A DNA stretch of 64,000 nucleotides from JBPYCR01 sp051846915 (GCF_051846915.1 NZ_JBPYCR010000003.1:120443-184442), one strand, 5' to 3'. Shown: positions 16,734 through 25,793, counted from the first letter of the stretch. Made by a program: numbers and translations. Notes: generated from the letters alone by a model not told the origin.

Positions 16734-17250
16734 AAAGAAAAGCGCAAGCGCCCTGCCTAGAAACGTAGCGACTGCGCTAGACGGGAGCTGGTGGTTCGAT
16801 GTCGCCACGCAAAGTGGCGGTTTTATTCGAACATTCCAAATCATCCTAGATAAAGGAATCATGCCCCTGCAAAAGGGGATACGTGAGTTGGCGCGGGAGG
16901 CCGTGTTTAGTCGGCCCTCTTTTGTCTTACCGAATTGATGATGACTTTCACCCAAGCTTTTGTGTCTAAGCGTCTGAATAGGTTCGGTTAAAACCGCGAT
17001 GTTCTATCGCAACACCGAACTACCCACATCCCTGTGGGCATTATCGTAAGGCGCTGCAGGAAGTCGCCTAGTTTCTGGGTTGACAGGCTTAGAACGTCAC
17101 GTCCTGGGACCGCGCATAAATGCTCGCCCCACCGAAAAGATTTGCACTAGAACATCCTGAGACTGTAGCTACGCTTTCGTCCCACCGTAAACATTTGTAC
17201 GTCGAAGCTAGACAGCTATGCGCAATTTTTATACTTTCTTACTGTACAAA
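16734..17250 (+). repeat. Mosaic interspersed repeat, copy A
   Basis: Begins AAAGAAAAGCGCAAGCGCCC and ends GAAGCTAGACAGCTATGCGC plus an AT-rich tail. Internal parts in order: a head GCCTAGAAACGTAGCGACT; a hairpin CGCCACGCAAAGTGGCG; CCCCTGCAAAAGGGG; a variable segment; GGCGCTGCAGGAAGTCGCC and TAGTTTCTGGG, which can pair back to the head; then GGGACTG...TCGCCCCACCG modules. Unlike the other copies it has an extra internal part with GTTCTATCGCAACACCGAAC and CCCACATCCCTGTGGG. It lies between mobB (5' end) and yitW (3' end). Apparent reading frames inside it are by-products of the repeat. Confidence 0.85.
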
Positions 17251-17293
17251 AAAGGTCGATTCATTATTATGAACCAACCTAAATTTAACGCTT

Positions 17294-17605
17294 TTAGTCG
17301 GGGATACCAAGAGCAATTTTTGCATAACGCGACATTTTATCCTTGCCCCAAGGTGGATCCCAAACAATATTAACATCTATTTCCTTAATTTCCGGAATAT
17401 CTGAAAGTACACGACGTACATCTTGTTCAATATGTCCTGCTAATGGGCAACCCATTGATGTGAGTGTCATTGTAACAGTGCACAGTCCGTCTTGATCAAC
17501 ATCTGCATCATAAACTAAGCCCATATTTACAATATCAATACCAAGCTCAGGGTCAATGACATTTTCAAGTGCACCCATTATATTTTCTTTTAGAGCTTCA
17601 TCCAT
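17294..17605 (-). CDS. yitW: YitW-like metal-sulfur cluster assembly protein (DUF59/MIP18)
   Basis: 103 residues of the DUF59 fold: LENVIDPELGIDIVNMGLVY, then TMTLTSMGCPLAGHIEQDV with the conserved reactive Cys near residue 53, and VNIVWDPPWGKDKM. Family members (SufT, PaaD-like) help mature Fe-S proteins. By order (yitU, yitV, yitW) it is the B. subtilis YitW counterpart. The start follows GGGAGGTAAG. It is downstream of yitV in the same direction with about 70 bases between. Confidence 0.9.
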   Translation of the reverse strand: MDEALKENIMGALENVIDPELGIDIVNMGLVYDADVDQDGLCTVTMTLTSMGCPLAGHIEQDVRRVLSDIPEIKEIDVNIVWDPPWGKDKMSRYAKIALGIPD

Positions 17606-17676
17606 AGCACTTACCTCCCCTAAAGTTCTTACTTATATTAAAACATATTTTACATGTTTTTAAAATAATTTCAGAC

Positions 17677-18432
17677 TTACAAATGCTTTTCGAACCATTT
17701 AACTGTTTCTAAAATTGCCATCCTGCTTATTTTATGATCTCGATTTTTTTCGCTAATAAAATGAATCGCCTCTTTGTTTTTATACGTTTGGACCGCTTCA
17801 TCAAAAAAATCCTGTGCCTGTTCAAAAGGAATAACCTGATCTTTTTCACCGTGCCAGAGCATGAGCGGACGATCATTTAATTTCGATAATTGTTTTGATA
17901 AGTCATAGGCTGACAATTCTTCATACAATTGATCAAGTTCTGTGACGGATATAGGTAGTTTATCTTTATACTCATCAACTAACTGCTCGGCATAATATGT
18001 AATTTTAGGAGTACCCATAAGAATAACAGCTGTTTTAATCCAAGTATATTGTGTTAAGGCACCCGAGGTTGTAATCCCCCCCATACTCGTACCTGCCAAC
18101 CCAAACCGGTTAGCAGATATAAGGTTTCTTTGATCGAGTACTTTCTTTATATCCCCAACTTCCTTTATATTTTGTAAAACGATATCCCAAAAGGATAATT
18201 CGAGCGCTGAAGAGGACAAATTTGAATATCTTTCCCCATGATACATACTGTCAGGTAAGATGACACGAAATCCTTTCTGGGCCAATAAATACGCGATTGG
18301 CAAATTATGCTCTTTTGCACTTGTGTAACCGTGACAATAAAGAATCGTAGGCAACGCTTGATCTTCTTTTTTTTGCTTAACAACGATCAAGCACGGAATA
18401 TCATTTATTTTTTCAGCATTTACTCCTATCAT
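17677..18432 (-). CDS. yitV: YitV-like alpha/beta-hydrolase (esterase)
   Basis: 251 residues. Serine hydrolase fold: oxyanion strand TILYCHGYTSAKEHN, nucleophile elbow GLAGTSMGG (near 115), acid in WHGEKDQVIPF and likely catalytic His in EKNRDHKISR. The ATG at 18432 is preferred since GAGGAG precedes it; the frame runs 18 codons further upstream without an SD. Homologue of B. subtilis YitV, an uncharacterised esterase. Divergent from yitU with a 134-bp gap. Confidence 0.88.
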   Translation of the reverse strand: MIGVNAEKINDIPCLIVVKQKKEDQALPTILYCHGYTSAKEHNLPIAYLLAQKGFRVILPDSMYHGERYSNLSSSALELSFWDIVLQNIKEVGDIKKVLDQRNLISANRFGLAGTSMGGITTSGALTQYTWIKTAVILMGTPKITYYAEQLVDEYKDKLPISVTELDQLYEELSAYDLSKQLSKLNDRPLMLWHGEKDQVIPFEQAQDFFDEAVQTYKNKEAIHFISEKNRDHKISRMAILETVKWFEKHL

Positions 18433-18566
18433 TATGTATAAACTCCTCACATTTGAACTTATATCATTAATGATATTACTTTTCACTACTTTTGCAAACA
18501 GAAAAGAAAACTCCCTTTACTTCTTCTACAATCACTAATACACTATGTTTATATGAGGTGAATGTA

Positions 18567-19403
18567 ATGGAAAATAAAAAACATTTAATCGCACTGGATT
18601 TAGATGGAACTCTTCTGACAACCAATAAGGAAATCAGTCCTCGCACGAGACAAACCATTGTTAAAGCAATAGAAATGGGCCACATCGTTGTTATAGCTAC
18701 TGGTAGATCGAATCGCACGAGTATTGAATATTATCATCAGCTTGGTTTATCCACCCCTATGGTTAACTTTAATGGTGCACTTGTTCTCCACCCGAAGGAT
18801 AAAAAATGGAAGGTACATCATAATCCATTGGAAAACCGTACAGTGATGGAAATAGTTGATGTATGTTATGAGCTCCAAACGGAAAATATATTGGCAGAAG
18901 CACAGGACAGTGTTTACTTGGATAAATTCGATCAACAAATTGTTGATGTTTTCCAGGCAAGCTTGAATACACAAGCTCCCTTTACAATAGGAAAAATTAA
19001 AGAAAAATTACGTGATCACCCTACGTCCCTTCTTATCCGCCCCAATATGAATAACAGTCATGAATTATTTAATTACTTAAGCGAGAATCACGCCGAAATA
19101 ATTGAACACCGTCAATGGGGCCCGCCTATGAATATGATTGAAGTCGTAAAAAAAGGCATTAATAAAGCAGAAGGTCTTAAAAAAGTGGCACAATATTATA
19201 ATATCCCACAAGAACGAATAATTGCATTTGGTGATGAAAATAATGACCTGGAAATGATTGACTATGCTGGTGTCGGTGTAGCGATGGGAAATGCGATAGA
19301 CGATTTAAAAACAATCGCAAAACATGTAACGGTCACAAATGAGGAACATGGCGTCAGTCTATTTTTGGAAAACTATTTAAAAATAAAAGCAATTTTAGTA
19401 TAA
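18567..19403 (+). CDS. yitU: Cof-type HAD hydrolase (YitU-like)
   Basis: 278 residues. Motif I LDLDGTLLTTN near the start, motif II ATGRS (near 46) and motifs III/IV K..GL......GDENNDLEMI near 210-230 define a Cof-type HAD phosphatase with a C2 cap. In B. subtilis YitU belongs to the set of HAD enzymes that dephosphorylate riboflavin precursor or sugar phosphates; the exact substrate here is unknown. The start at 18567 follows GAGGTG; an upstream extension of 25 codons has no SD. Confidence 0.92.
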   Translation: MENKKHLIALDLDGTLLTTNKEISPRTRQTIVKAIEMGHIVVIATGRSNRTSIEYYHQLGLSTPMVNFNGALVLHPKDKKWKVHHNPLENRTVMEIVDVCYELQTENILAEAQDSVYLDKFDQQIVDVFQASLNTQAPFTIGKIKEKLRDHPTSLLIRPNMNNSHELFNYLSENHAEIIEHRQWGPPMNMIEVVKKGINKAEGLKKVAQYYNIPQERIIAFGDENNDLEMIDYAGVGVAMGNAIDDLKTIAKHVTVTNEEHGVSLFLENYLKIKAILV

Positions 19404-19667
19404 TAAGTTAAAATCTTGCAATTCGAATCCGTTATTTTTTTAAAAAAGACAACATCCTTTTTAGCGAGAGAAGTGTCATACCAAAGATTCCATTCTTTTT
19501 GTTGGAAAACAATACGCTATAAAATATATTGATAAGATGCACTTGAAAAATTGCCGTCAATTTCCTTCTATAATCCATGTAAATATGAACCATACTAGAG
19601 GTGAACGCTTATACAGTGTTCACTTTCTTTATTCCTTTCCACGTTTAAATACAAGGAGGAATTAAAA

Positions 19668-19817
19668 ATGGGGAAACAAAGCAAGTCAAGGCGACTCAGC
19701 CAAAACATTACGGACTCCGCTAAAAAACACGAAGAAAAATTTCCTTATCGGGAGCGTTTTTCCGAAGCGGAACGTAAACGAGAAGAAGTAAAAAACAGCA
19801 CAATAGGAGGGTTTTAG
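19668..19817 (+). CDS. Small basic protein of 49 residues
   Basis: ATG at 19668 follows AAGGAGG with ideal spacing and the frame ends at TAG 19815-19817: MGKQSKSRRLSQNITDSAKK, then HEEKFPYRERFSEAERKREE and a short end. It is highly charged and hydrophilic. The next gene (DUF3813) starts at the very next base, with its SD inside this gene's end, so the pair is translationally coupled. I do not recognise the family. Confidence 0.75.
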   Translation: MGKQSKSRRLSQNITDSAKKHEEKFPYRERFSEAERKREEVKNSTIGGF

Positions 19818-20012
19818 TTGGAAAAAAGTCTATTTCAACAAGCACGTGACGCCATGATGAATATGACAAACATGGGAAACGATGCCGACGAAAATGAAAA
19901 ACAGGCAGCGAACGAAGCATTACAATCCGCATATAACGAAGCTACTCCGGAAGAAAAGCAACAATTACAGCAGCTTGAGCAGCAATTAAAACAAAAAAAT
20001 CAACTTAAGTAA
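19818..20012 (+). CDS. DUF3813-like small protein
   Basis: 64 residues, MEKSLFQQARDAMMNMTNMG with an acidic middle and a Gln-rich amphipathic helix (QQLQQLEQQLKQKN). TTG start at 19818 immediately after the previous stop; GGAGGG lies six bases upstream. It resembles the Bacillaceae DUF3813 proteins. Function unknown. It is followed by a terminator at about 20119. Confidence 0.7.
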   Translation: MEKSLFQQARDAMMNMTNMGNDADENEKQAANEALQSAYNEATPEEKQQLQQLEQQLKQKNQLK

Positions 20013-20118
20013 AATTTGTTAAAGCTGTTTAAATCATTTGTACAGCCTTGCACGAACACGTTAATTGCCAATTCATTTTTTATAAATGAAAAGGGGTTTC
20101 TCATACAGTGCAAGCATA

Positions 20119-20149
20119 AAGCCATCCTTTTATTAGGATGGCTTATTAT
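20119..20149 (+). terminator. Terminator after the DUF3813 gene
   Basis: AAGCCATCC and GGATGGCTT form a 9-bp stem with loop TTTTATTA, followed by ATTATATCT. Confidence 0.8.
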
Positions 20150-20218
20150 ATCTCATGTAAAACCTCTTCCAATATGGTAATATGTATGTAGACAGTTTTA
20201 ATGAGGAGGGAATGCGTA

Positions 20219-20482
20219 ATGGGAATAAGAGCTGAAAACACACCAAATCCAAACGCCATTAAATTTACAACGGATAAAATGATCTTTGAAGGAACTACCA
20301 GCATTTCCGTCATGCCTGGTGACACAAGTGAACATACAATCTTAAATGAATTGATGGAACTTGAAGGTGTCGATAATGTATTTGGTTATCAAAACTTTAT
20401 AACCGTCAATAAACAATTTGATGCAGAATGGGATGGCCTTACAGATCAGGTAATTGAAATAATGCGAAAGCATGGTTGTTAA
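20219..20482 (+). CDS. Nfu N-terminal-domain scaffold-like protein
   Basis: 87 residues. The opening ENTPNPNAIKFTTDKMI is the hallmark of the Nfu/NifU N-terminal domain (PF08712), and the rest (LMELEGVDNVFGYQNFITVNK) follows it. It lacks the C-terminal CxxC Fe-S scaffold domain, so it is a stand-alone N-domain whose role in cluster assembly is uncertain. The start at 20219 follows GAGGAGGG; the neighbouring yitW also suggests Fe-S maturation, but this link is inference. Confidence 0.88.
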   Translation: MGIRAENTPNPNAIKFTTDKMIFEGTTSISVMPGDTSEHTILNELMELEGVDNVFGYQNFITVNKQFDAEWDGLTDQVIEIMRKHGC

Positions 20483-20642
20483 TATTCCATTTTATTAAAC
20501 ATATCGCCGGAGTTAAAGAACACTTTTTGAATACAAGTGCGTATCGGATGCTTGTGCCTTGCATGCAAAGGCGAAGCATACTTCCGGATCGGAGTTTATA
20601 CTGGTGGTAGTAGTTGTGCAGATAAATTAAATAGCTTTTCAT

Positions 20643-20945
20643 AAAGAAAAGCGCAAGCGCCCTGCCTAGAAACGTAGCGACTGGACTGAAGCAACTAAGA
20701 TAAAGGAATCATGCCCCTGCAAAAGGGGTATGCCAACGTTGCCCGCAAAGGGCGTATTTAGTTGGCCCTCCTTTACCTGTGCGAATCGATGATGACTTTC
20801 ACCCAAGGGCATAAGGGCGACTAAGCCTCTGGCTAAAGCCATCGGCAAGTCTTCTTTATCGCAAGGCGCTGCAGGAAGTCGCCTAGTTTCTGGGCGCTTA
20901 AGCTAGACAGCTATGCACAAAATTATATACATTCTTATCTTTTTA
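20643..20945 (+). repeat. Mosaic interspersed repeat, copy B (short form)
   Basis: Same head (AAAGAAAAGCGCAAGCGCCC) and tail (AGCTAGACAGCTATGCACAA, then TATACATTCTTATCTTTT) as the other copies, but about 300 bp because the GTCGCCAC...GTGGCG hairpin and all the GGGACTG modules are missing. The head-complement GGAAGTCGCCTAGTTTCTGG is kept. It lies between convergent genes. Confidence 0.85.
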
Positions 20946-20978
20946 AAAAAACAGGTTGGAATGCCCAACCTGTTTTTA
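20946..20978. terminator. Terminator for the FAH-family gene (and rightward transcription)
   Basis: AAAAACAGGTTGG and CCAACCTGTTTTT form a perfect stem with A and T runs on both sides. Confidence 0.88.
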
Positions 20979-20989
20979 TTATTCATATA

Positions 20990-21619
20990 TCAACCATTCA
21001 TTCTAACCCGACATCCGCCCACCAGTTGGTCACCCCAGTACATTTCCAATTGATCCCCATGTGTAACTTTTCCAACGCCTGCTGGAGTACCAGTGTAAAT
21101 AATATCTCCTTCACTCAAACCAAAATGCTTTTTCGTGTACGATATAATTTCGATTAAATCAAAAATCATTTCTTTTACATTACCGGTCTGAACAACTTGA
21201 TTATTTTTAAGTAAGGTAAAATCAATATCACTTAATTTCTCTATACTTTCAAATGGAAGAAATTCTCCGATGAGAGCAGAATTAGGGAATCCTTTGGCTA
21301 ATAACCACGGTTTTCCACCTTGCTTTAAATTACTTTGTACATCACGCAAGGTGAAGTCAATCCCCAACGAAAAACAATCAATGATATCTTCAAGTCGAAA
21401 GTCAGTTTCAATCTTATTTCCTATGTGAATAACGAGCTCGACTTCATAATGAACTTCTCCCATATCTCCAGGCAAGGCAATATCTTGCCCTTTAGCCTTT
21501 ACAAGTGCATGCGTTGGCTTCGTAAACATTAGTGGTTCAGATGGAACTTTGTTGCCTAATTCAACTGCATGCAAATGGAAATTTCTACCGACACAATAAA
21601 TATTTTTTATCGTCGCCAT
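20990..21619 (-). CDS. Fumarylacetoacetate hydrolase family protein
   Basis: 209 residues, the short single-domain form like E. coli YcgM. It shows YCVGRNFHLHAVELGN at the start, the metal-binding HYEVELVIHIG (near 69-79), FSLGIDFTLRDVQ and IYTGTPAGVGKV near the C-terminus, all FAH landmarks. Members hydrolyse or decarboxylate beta-diketo acids (acylpyruvates, oxaloacetate). The first ATG follows AGGAGACC. It precedes no obvious pathway partner here; yitT lies just upstream in the same direction (36 bases). Confidence 0.92.
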   Translation of the reverse strand: MATIKNIYCVGRNFHLHAVELGNKVPSEPLMFTKPTHALVKAKGQDIALPGDMGEVHYEVELVIHIGNKIETDFRLEDIIDCFSLGIDFTLRDVQSNLKQGGKPWLLAKGFPNSALIGEFLPFESIEKLSDIDFTLLKNNQVVQTGNVKEMIFDLIEIISYTKKHFGLSEGDIIYTGTPAGVGKVTHGDQLEMYWGDQLVGGCRVRMNG

Positions 21620-21655
21620 GTTATCAGGTCTCCTTTGATTAATTCATAAATGATG

Positions 21656-22498
21656 TTAATCTCGTCGGAAAAAGCCGAATATACCGGTCGTCTGCACGAC
21701 ATTGGTAAATGCTTCAGGATCTGTTTCATTAATTATTTGTTCTAAATCATATAACTCATATCGGGTAATAACTAAAAACATCATATTCTTATCCATTTTC
21801 GAATAAGCGCCTTTTGCTTGTACAATAGTAATTCCGCGCACCATTTTTTTATGAATCGCTTCTTGCAATTCAGCTGCTTTTTTCGTTACAATCATCGCAG
21901 TAACCTTCTCGTGACGAGTATGAATCGCATCAATAACCCGGGTCGTTATATATAAAGTTAACATCGTATATAACGCATTTTCAGGCTCATATAAAATACC
22001 CGCAAAAGCAATTATAACACCATTCAAGATAAGAAAATAAACCCCGATCGGTTTATCCTGCATTCGGGATAAAATCATGGCAATAATGTCCATTCCCCCG
22101 GTCGATGCCCCCCATTTCAATGTGAACCCGACACCAGCTCCGGAAATTACACCACCAGCTACTGCGTTTAAAATAATGTCATCTGAAACGCTTATAACAG
22201 GTAGAATCCCCAAAAAAGTAGTAGTTACAACTACAGAGATCACACTATATATAGTAAATCCTTTACCGACTTTAAACCAACCAAGTAATGCGACAGGTAT
22301 ATTGAGTAACAGTAACAAAGTCCCTGTTCCAAGGCCAATACCCAAAAAGTCTTTAAAAACACTAGAAATAAGCTGTGCAAAACCGGTAAATCCACCAGCA
22401 TACACATTCGCTTGAATCAAGAAAAAGTTAAGTGCAATGGCATTTAAAATAGCTCCTAAAACAACAATAACAATTCGTTTCGTTTCCATTAAAAACAT
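21656..22498 (-). CDS. yitT: YitT-family membrane protein (DUF161/DUF2179)
   Basis: 280 residues. Five membrane segments in the first about 190 residues (e.g. IVIVVLGAILNAIALNFFLI, AVAGGVISGAGVGFTLKWGA) and a C-terminal soluble DUF2179 domain (GAYSKMDKNMMFLVITRYEL). The family is widespread in Firmicutes; its transport or signalling role is not established. It is divergent from degV/yitS, as in B. subtilis yitS-yitT, and followed closely by the FAH-family gene. Confidence 0.92.
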   Translation of the reverse strand: MFLMETKRIVIVVLGAILNAIALNFFLIQANVYAGGFTGFAQLISSVFKDFLGIGLGTGTLLLLLNIPVALLGWFKVGKGFTIYSVISVVVTTTFLGILPVISVSDDIILNAVAGGVISGAGVGFTLKWGASTGGMDIIAMILSRMQDKPIGVYFLILNGVIIAFAGILYEPENALYTMLTLYITTRVIDAIHTRHEKVTAMIVTKKAAELQEAIHKKMVRGITIVQAKGAYSKMDKNMMFLVITRYELYDLEQIINETDPEAFTNVVQTTGIFGFFRRD

Positions 22499-22615
22499 CG
22501 TTGGTCACCCCTTTTGATCCGTTTAGACTTTCAATCTTTGACTAACCAGTCGTATAGCATTAAACTTAAATTATACAAATATTCAATATAAAATTTCAAA
22601 TTGAAGGTGAATAGG

Positions 22616-23476
22616 ATGAATGTAACAATTTTAACTGATTCTGCTAGTGATTTAACCGAGACCTATTATAAAGCGTTTGACATTAAAATGATAGCCTTAA
22701 CCGTTCATTTGCATGGAAAAGATTTTAAAGATGGAATTGAAATCTCACCCAAAAACGTCTATGAAGCTATGCGGGAAGGAAGTAATACAAAAACTTCTCA
22801 AGTCACTCCAGAAGCTTTCAGGTCCATGTTTATCCATTATGCGAAAGCGAATGAGCCATTGGTCTATTTAGCATTTTCATCAGAATTATCCGGTACATAT
22901 CAAACAGCCAAAATGATTGAACAGGAAATTAAAGAAGATTATCCGAATGCACCAATACATATTCTGGACACAAAATGCGCTTCGATCGGGTATGGACTAG
23001 TTGTGGTCCGGGCTGCAAAACTGGCCCGAGACGGAGCTTCAGTCAATGAAATCCTTGATATGGCAACTTATCATGCAGAGCACATGGAGCATATTTTTAC
23101 AGTTGATGACCTGGAGTATTTATACCGAGGAGGAAGAGTCAGCAAGACAGCAGCTTTTGTCGGATCACTGTTGAAAATCAAACCTTTACTCCATGTAGAC
23201 GATGGAAAGTTAATTCCTTTGGAGAAAATCAGAGGATCAAAGAGAGTATTAAATCGAATGATTGAAGTGATGGAATCTCGCGGTACTGATTTTGAAAATC
23301 AAGTAATCGGAATTAGCCATGGAGATGATCTGGAACGTGCAGAACAATTAGCTACGATCATTGAGGAGAAATTTTCACCAAAAGAAATTATTATAGAAAT
23401 GGTTGGGTCTGTTATAGGAGCCCATTCCGGACCGGGCACCTTGGCGCTGTTCTTTTTAAATAAGCCTTATAAATAA
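22616..23476 (+). CDS. yitS: DegV-family fatty-acid-binding protein (YitS-like)
   Basis: 286 residues. It starts MNVTILTDSASDLTETYYKA, with TKTSQVTPEAF and later DDLEYLYRGGRVSKTAAFVG, all DegV signatures. DegV proteins (FakB) bind a fatty acid and present it to FakA kinase for incorporation into phospholipids. The ATG at 22616 follows GAAGGTGAATAGG. The position next to yitT supports YitS orthology. Confidence 0.92.
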   Translation: MNVTILTDSASDLTETYYKAFDIKMIALTVHLHGKDFKDGIEISPKNVYEAMREGSNTKTSQVTPEAFRSMFIHYAKANEPLVYLAFSSELSGTYQTAKMIEQEIKEDYPNAPIHILDTKCASIGYGLVVVRAAKLARDGASVNEILDMATYHAEHMEHIFTVDDLEYLYRGGRVSKTAAFVGSLLKIKPLLHVDDGKLIPLEKIRGSKRVLNRMIEVMESRGTDFENQVIGISHGDDLERAEQLATIIEEKFSPKEIIIEMVGSVIGAHSGPGTLALFFLNKPYK

Positions 23477-23527
23477 GTTGTTTAGAAATGTTATCTGTAC
23501 TTTTGTATTAGTGAAAAAATATACAGT

Positions 23528-24058
23528 AAAGAAAAGCGCAAGCGCCCTGCCTAGAAACGTAGCGACTGCGCCAGACGGGAGCTGGTGGTTCGATGTCGCC
23601 ACGCAAAGTGGCGGTTTTAATCGAACATTCCCATATACCCTAAGATAAAGGAATCATGCCCCTGCAAAAGGGGTATGCCAACGTTGGCGCGGGAGGCCGT
23701 ATTTAGTTGGCCCTCCCTTACCTATGGAATCGATGATGACGTTCACCCAAGGGCATAAGAGCGACTAAGCCTCTGTCTAAAGCCAATCGGCAAGTCTTCT
23801 TTATCGCAAGGCGCTGCAGGAAGTCGCCTAGTTTCTGGGCTGGCAGGCTTAGAACGCCACGTCCTGGGACTGCGCGTGAATGCTCGTCCCACCGAAAACA
23901 TTTGTGGCGCCGCCTGGGACTGCGCATAAATGCTCGCCCCACCGAAAAGATTTGCACTAGAACATCCTGGGACTGTAGCTACGCTTTCGTCCCATCGAAA
24001 AAATTTGTACGTCGAAGCTAGACAGCTATGCATAAAATTATATACATTCTTATCTGTT
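23528..24058 (+). repeat. Mosaic interspersed repeat, copy C
   Basis: About 530 bp with full head and tail. Between them: hairpin CGCCACGCAAAGTGGCG, CCCCTGCAAAAGGGG, the head-complement AGTCGCCTAGTTTCTGGG, and three consecutive ~50-bp modules of form CCTGGGACTG...TCGTCCCACCGAAAA(C/G)ATTTG. Long stretches are near identical to copy D at 51141, implying recent spread. Leftward frames of about 80-96 codons inside are artefacts. It lies between the convergent 3' ends of yitS and the amylase-like gene. Confidence 0.88.
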
Positions 24059-24063
24059 AAAAA

Positions 24064-24104
24064 CAGGGTTGTACTAAATCAAGGAAGATTTAATACAACC
24101 CTTA
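24064..24104. terminator. Terminator between copy C and the amylase-like gene
   Basis: AGGGTTGTACTAAATC and GATTTAATACAACCCT form a long stem with one slipped base around AAGGAA; A and T runs flank it. Confidence 0.75.
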
Positions 24105-24284
24105 AAATTGTTCTCTGCTTGCTTGGTGAAGTGTGATATTGAATGAATGACGCGAGTTCCTCTAGGCTGATGTACAATTATTTCCGCTTAACACGCTTTC
24201 TAATATGCACATATCATTCAGATGAAGACGATGTGTAACAAATAATAACATTTTATTTGAAAGCAACCTAGCTTAAATAAATTG

Positions 24285-25793
24285 TTATTTATTATGACGA
24301 TGCTTGTCTTTCCGACTAAGCATAATGACCGCGACAATGAATATAACAAATACGCCGGCTACAAACGCAATTAATCCCCAGTTAAACCCTTTATTCGGCT
24401 CCGTGATAAACACTTCAGCTGTCTCACGTGGTATTCCAATCCTAAAAATCCCTTCATCATTTTCCCGCACGAGGTTGTCTCCAAGTAATCCTCTTAACTG
24501 TAAATCAGAATCAATGCCGGAAATTGTGACCGTACGGGATTCACTGTCATTATTTAAAGCGATATAAACTTCCTCGCCCTGATAGGAGCGTTTAAATACA
24601 CTCATGCCTTCATTCGTATCCACTTGTGTAAATTCACCATGGGCGAGAGCAGGGAATTCGCTGCGAATAGCAGAGATTCGTTCATGGAACTCAGCTAAAT
24701 CTGGGTCGCTGTTTTGGAACTGAACCATTCGTCTACTTTCCAGATAGCTGGGACCATACATTGGCAATTCAGAACCTTGGAAGATTACAGGGGTACCTTG
24801 TGCTGTATACAAATACGTTAAGGCCAGCTTCCAAGTCGTTAATGCATTGCGACCATTGTCAGCGAAATTATTCGAAAACCTTGCTGTGTTTTTGTTATCT
24901 ACAAATAACAAATCCTTTTCATTTTTTTCATTTTCCCATACATTATAAATTTCTGAAACCGGTTTATCTTCCTTAATTAATATTTCATTTATTTTTTCAA
25001 AGACGTTATAATTTTCGACCGCATCAATGTGTTCATTGTTTCTTAATGACGTTATATCCGAGTCCTTTTGCAACACACCGGCAAGTAAGTAAAATTCCGG
25101 ATTTGTTTCCTTAATATGTGAAGTGAACATTTGCAAAAAGTCGGGTGAAGCCTGATCTGCTGCATGTAATTTAAATCCATCAATATCCGTTTCTTTCATC
25201 CAATAATCAGCTGCTTCCATCAAGTATGAAGCAACCTGCTCATTGCTCTGATTCAGTTGCGCTGTATTTTCTATCCAATTTGCAGATTTTGGAAATGTAG
25301 TAGAAATCTCTTTAGTCCAATCTCGTTTATTTGGATCAGATACCAATGGATGAGTTAACGAGACATAATTTGTGACGAATTCAACAATCACTTTCATATT
25401 GCGTTGGTGTGCCTCTTCAACTAAATGATGTAAATCATCCATCGTTCCAAACTGTTCTTCCAACCCAAAAAAATCTTCGACCCAGTACCCATGATATCCA
25501 TCTGGAGCATTATCCATTATGGGTGATATAGATATAGCCGTGAAGCCAAGTTTTTTTAAGTCATCCAACTTCATCGTGATTCCTTTTAAATCCCCGCCTT
25601 GATATGCATATGGATCATCAATGTCAACTTCAGCATTTAACGTGCGTCCACCGTTATTAAATCGGTCAATGAAAATATTATATATGATTTGTTCTTTCAG
25701 TTCTGTATTTTCTTTCGACTCATCAGCATGCACTGCTTGAATATGTGTCGTTAATAATAAAATCGTTGCTATGATAAATAATGTTTTTTTCAT
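24285..25793 (-). CDS. Membrane-anchored alpha-amylase-like protein, probably catalytically inactive
   Basis: 502 residues: signal peptide (1-23, MKKTLFIIATILLLTTHIQA), a GH13-type barrel (IYNIFIDRFNNG, AYQGGDLKGI, LGFTAISISPI), a C-terminal beta domain and one membrane helix near the end (WGLIAFVAGVFVIFIVAVIM) with a basic tail, so it should face outward on the membrane. The catalytic regions are eroded: region II reads DGFKLHAADQ (His210 where the nucleophile Asp should be, Lys208 for the Arg), region III FYLLAGVLQKD (Gly239 for the acid/base Glu) and region IV FVDNKNTARF (Lys-Asn for His-Asp). It is therefore likely a carbohydrate-binding pseudoenzyme. The gene is full length with a good SD (GGAGG), so it is not simply decaying. 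Confidence 0.85.
   Translation of the reverse strand: MKKTLFIIATILLLTTHIQAVHADESKENTELKEQIIYNIFIDRFNNGGRTLNAEVDIDDPYAYQGGDLKGITMKLDDLKKLGFTAISISPIMDNAPDGYHGYWVEDFFGLEEQFGTMDDLHHLVEEAHQRNMKVIVEFVTNYVSLTHPLVSDPNKRDWTKEISTTFPKSANWIENTAQLNQSNEQVASYLMEAADYWMKETDIDGFKLHAADQASPDFLQMFTSHIKETNPEFYLLAGVLQKDSDITSLRNNEHIDAVENYNVFEKINEILIKEDKPVSEIYNVWENEKNEKDLLFVDNKNTARFSNNFADNGRNALTTWKLALTYLYTAQGTPVIFQGSELPMYGPSYLESRRMVQFQNSDPDLAEFHERISAIRSEFPALAHGEFTQVDTNEGMSVFKRSYQGEEVYIALNNDSESRTVTISGIDSDLQLRGLLGDNLVRENDEGIFRIGIPRETAEVFITEPNKGFNWGLIAFVAGVFVIFIVAVIMLSRKDKHRHNK

Noticed and set aside
23850..24010. Regularly spaced modules that could be mistaken for a CRISPR array
   Set aside because: The units themselves vary, spacers are not unique sequences, and the unit is a long stem-loop within a larger repeat. 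No cas genes are present.
23718..24033. Leftward ORFs of about 80-96 codons inside repeat copy C, and a 130-codon one at 51253-51645 in copy D with an almost identical product
   Set aside because: They share sequence only because the DNA repeats are near identical. There is no SD, composition is unlike proteins, and the frame is not kept in copies A, B and E.
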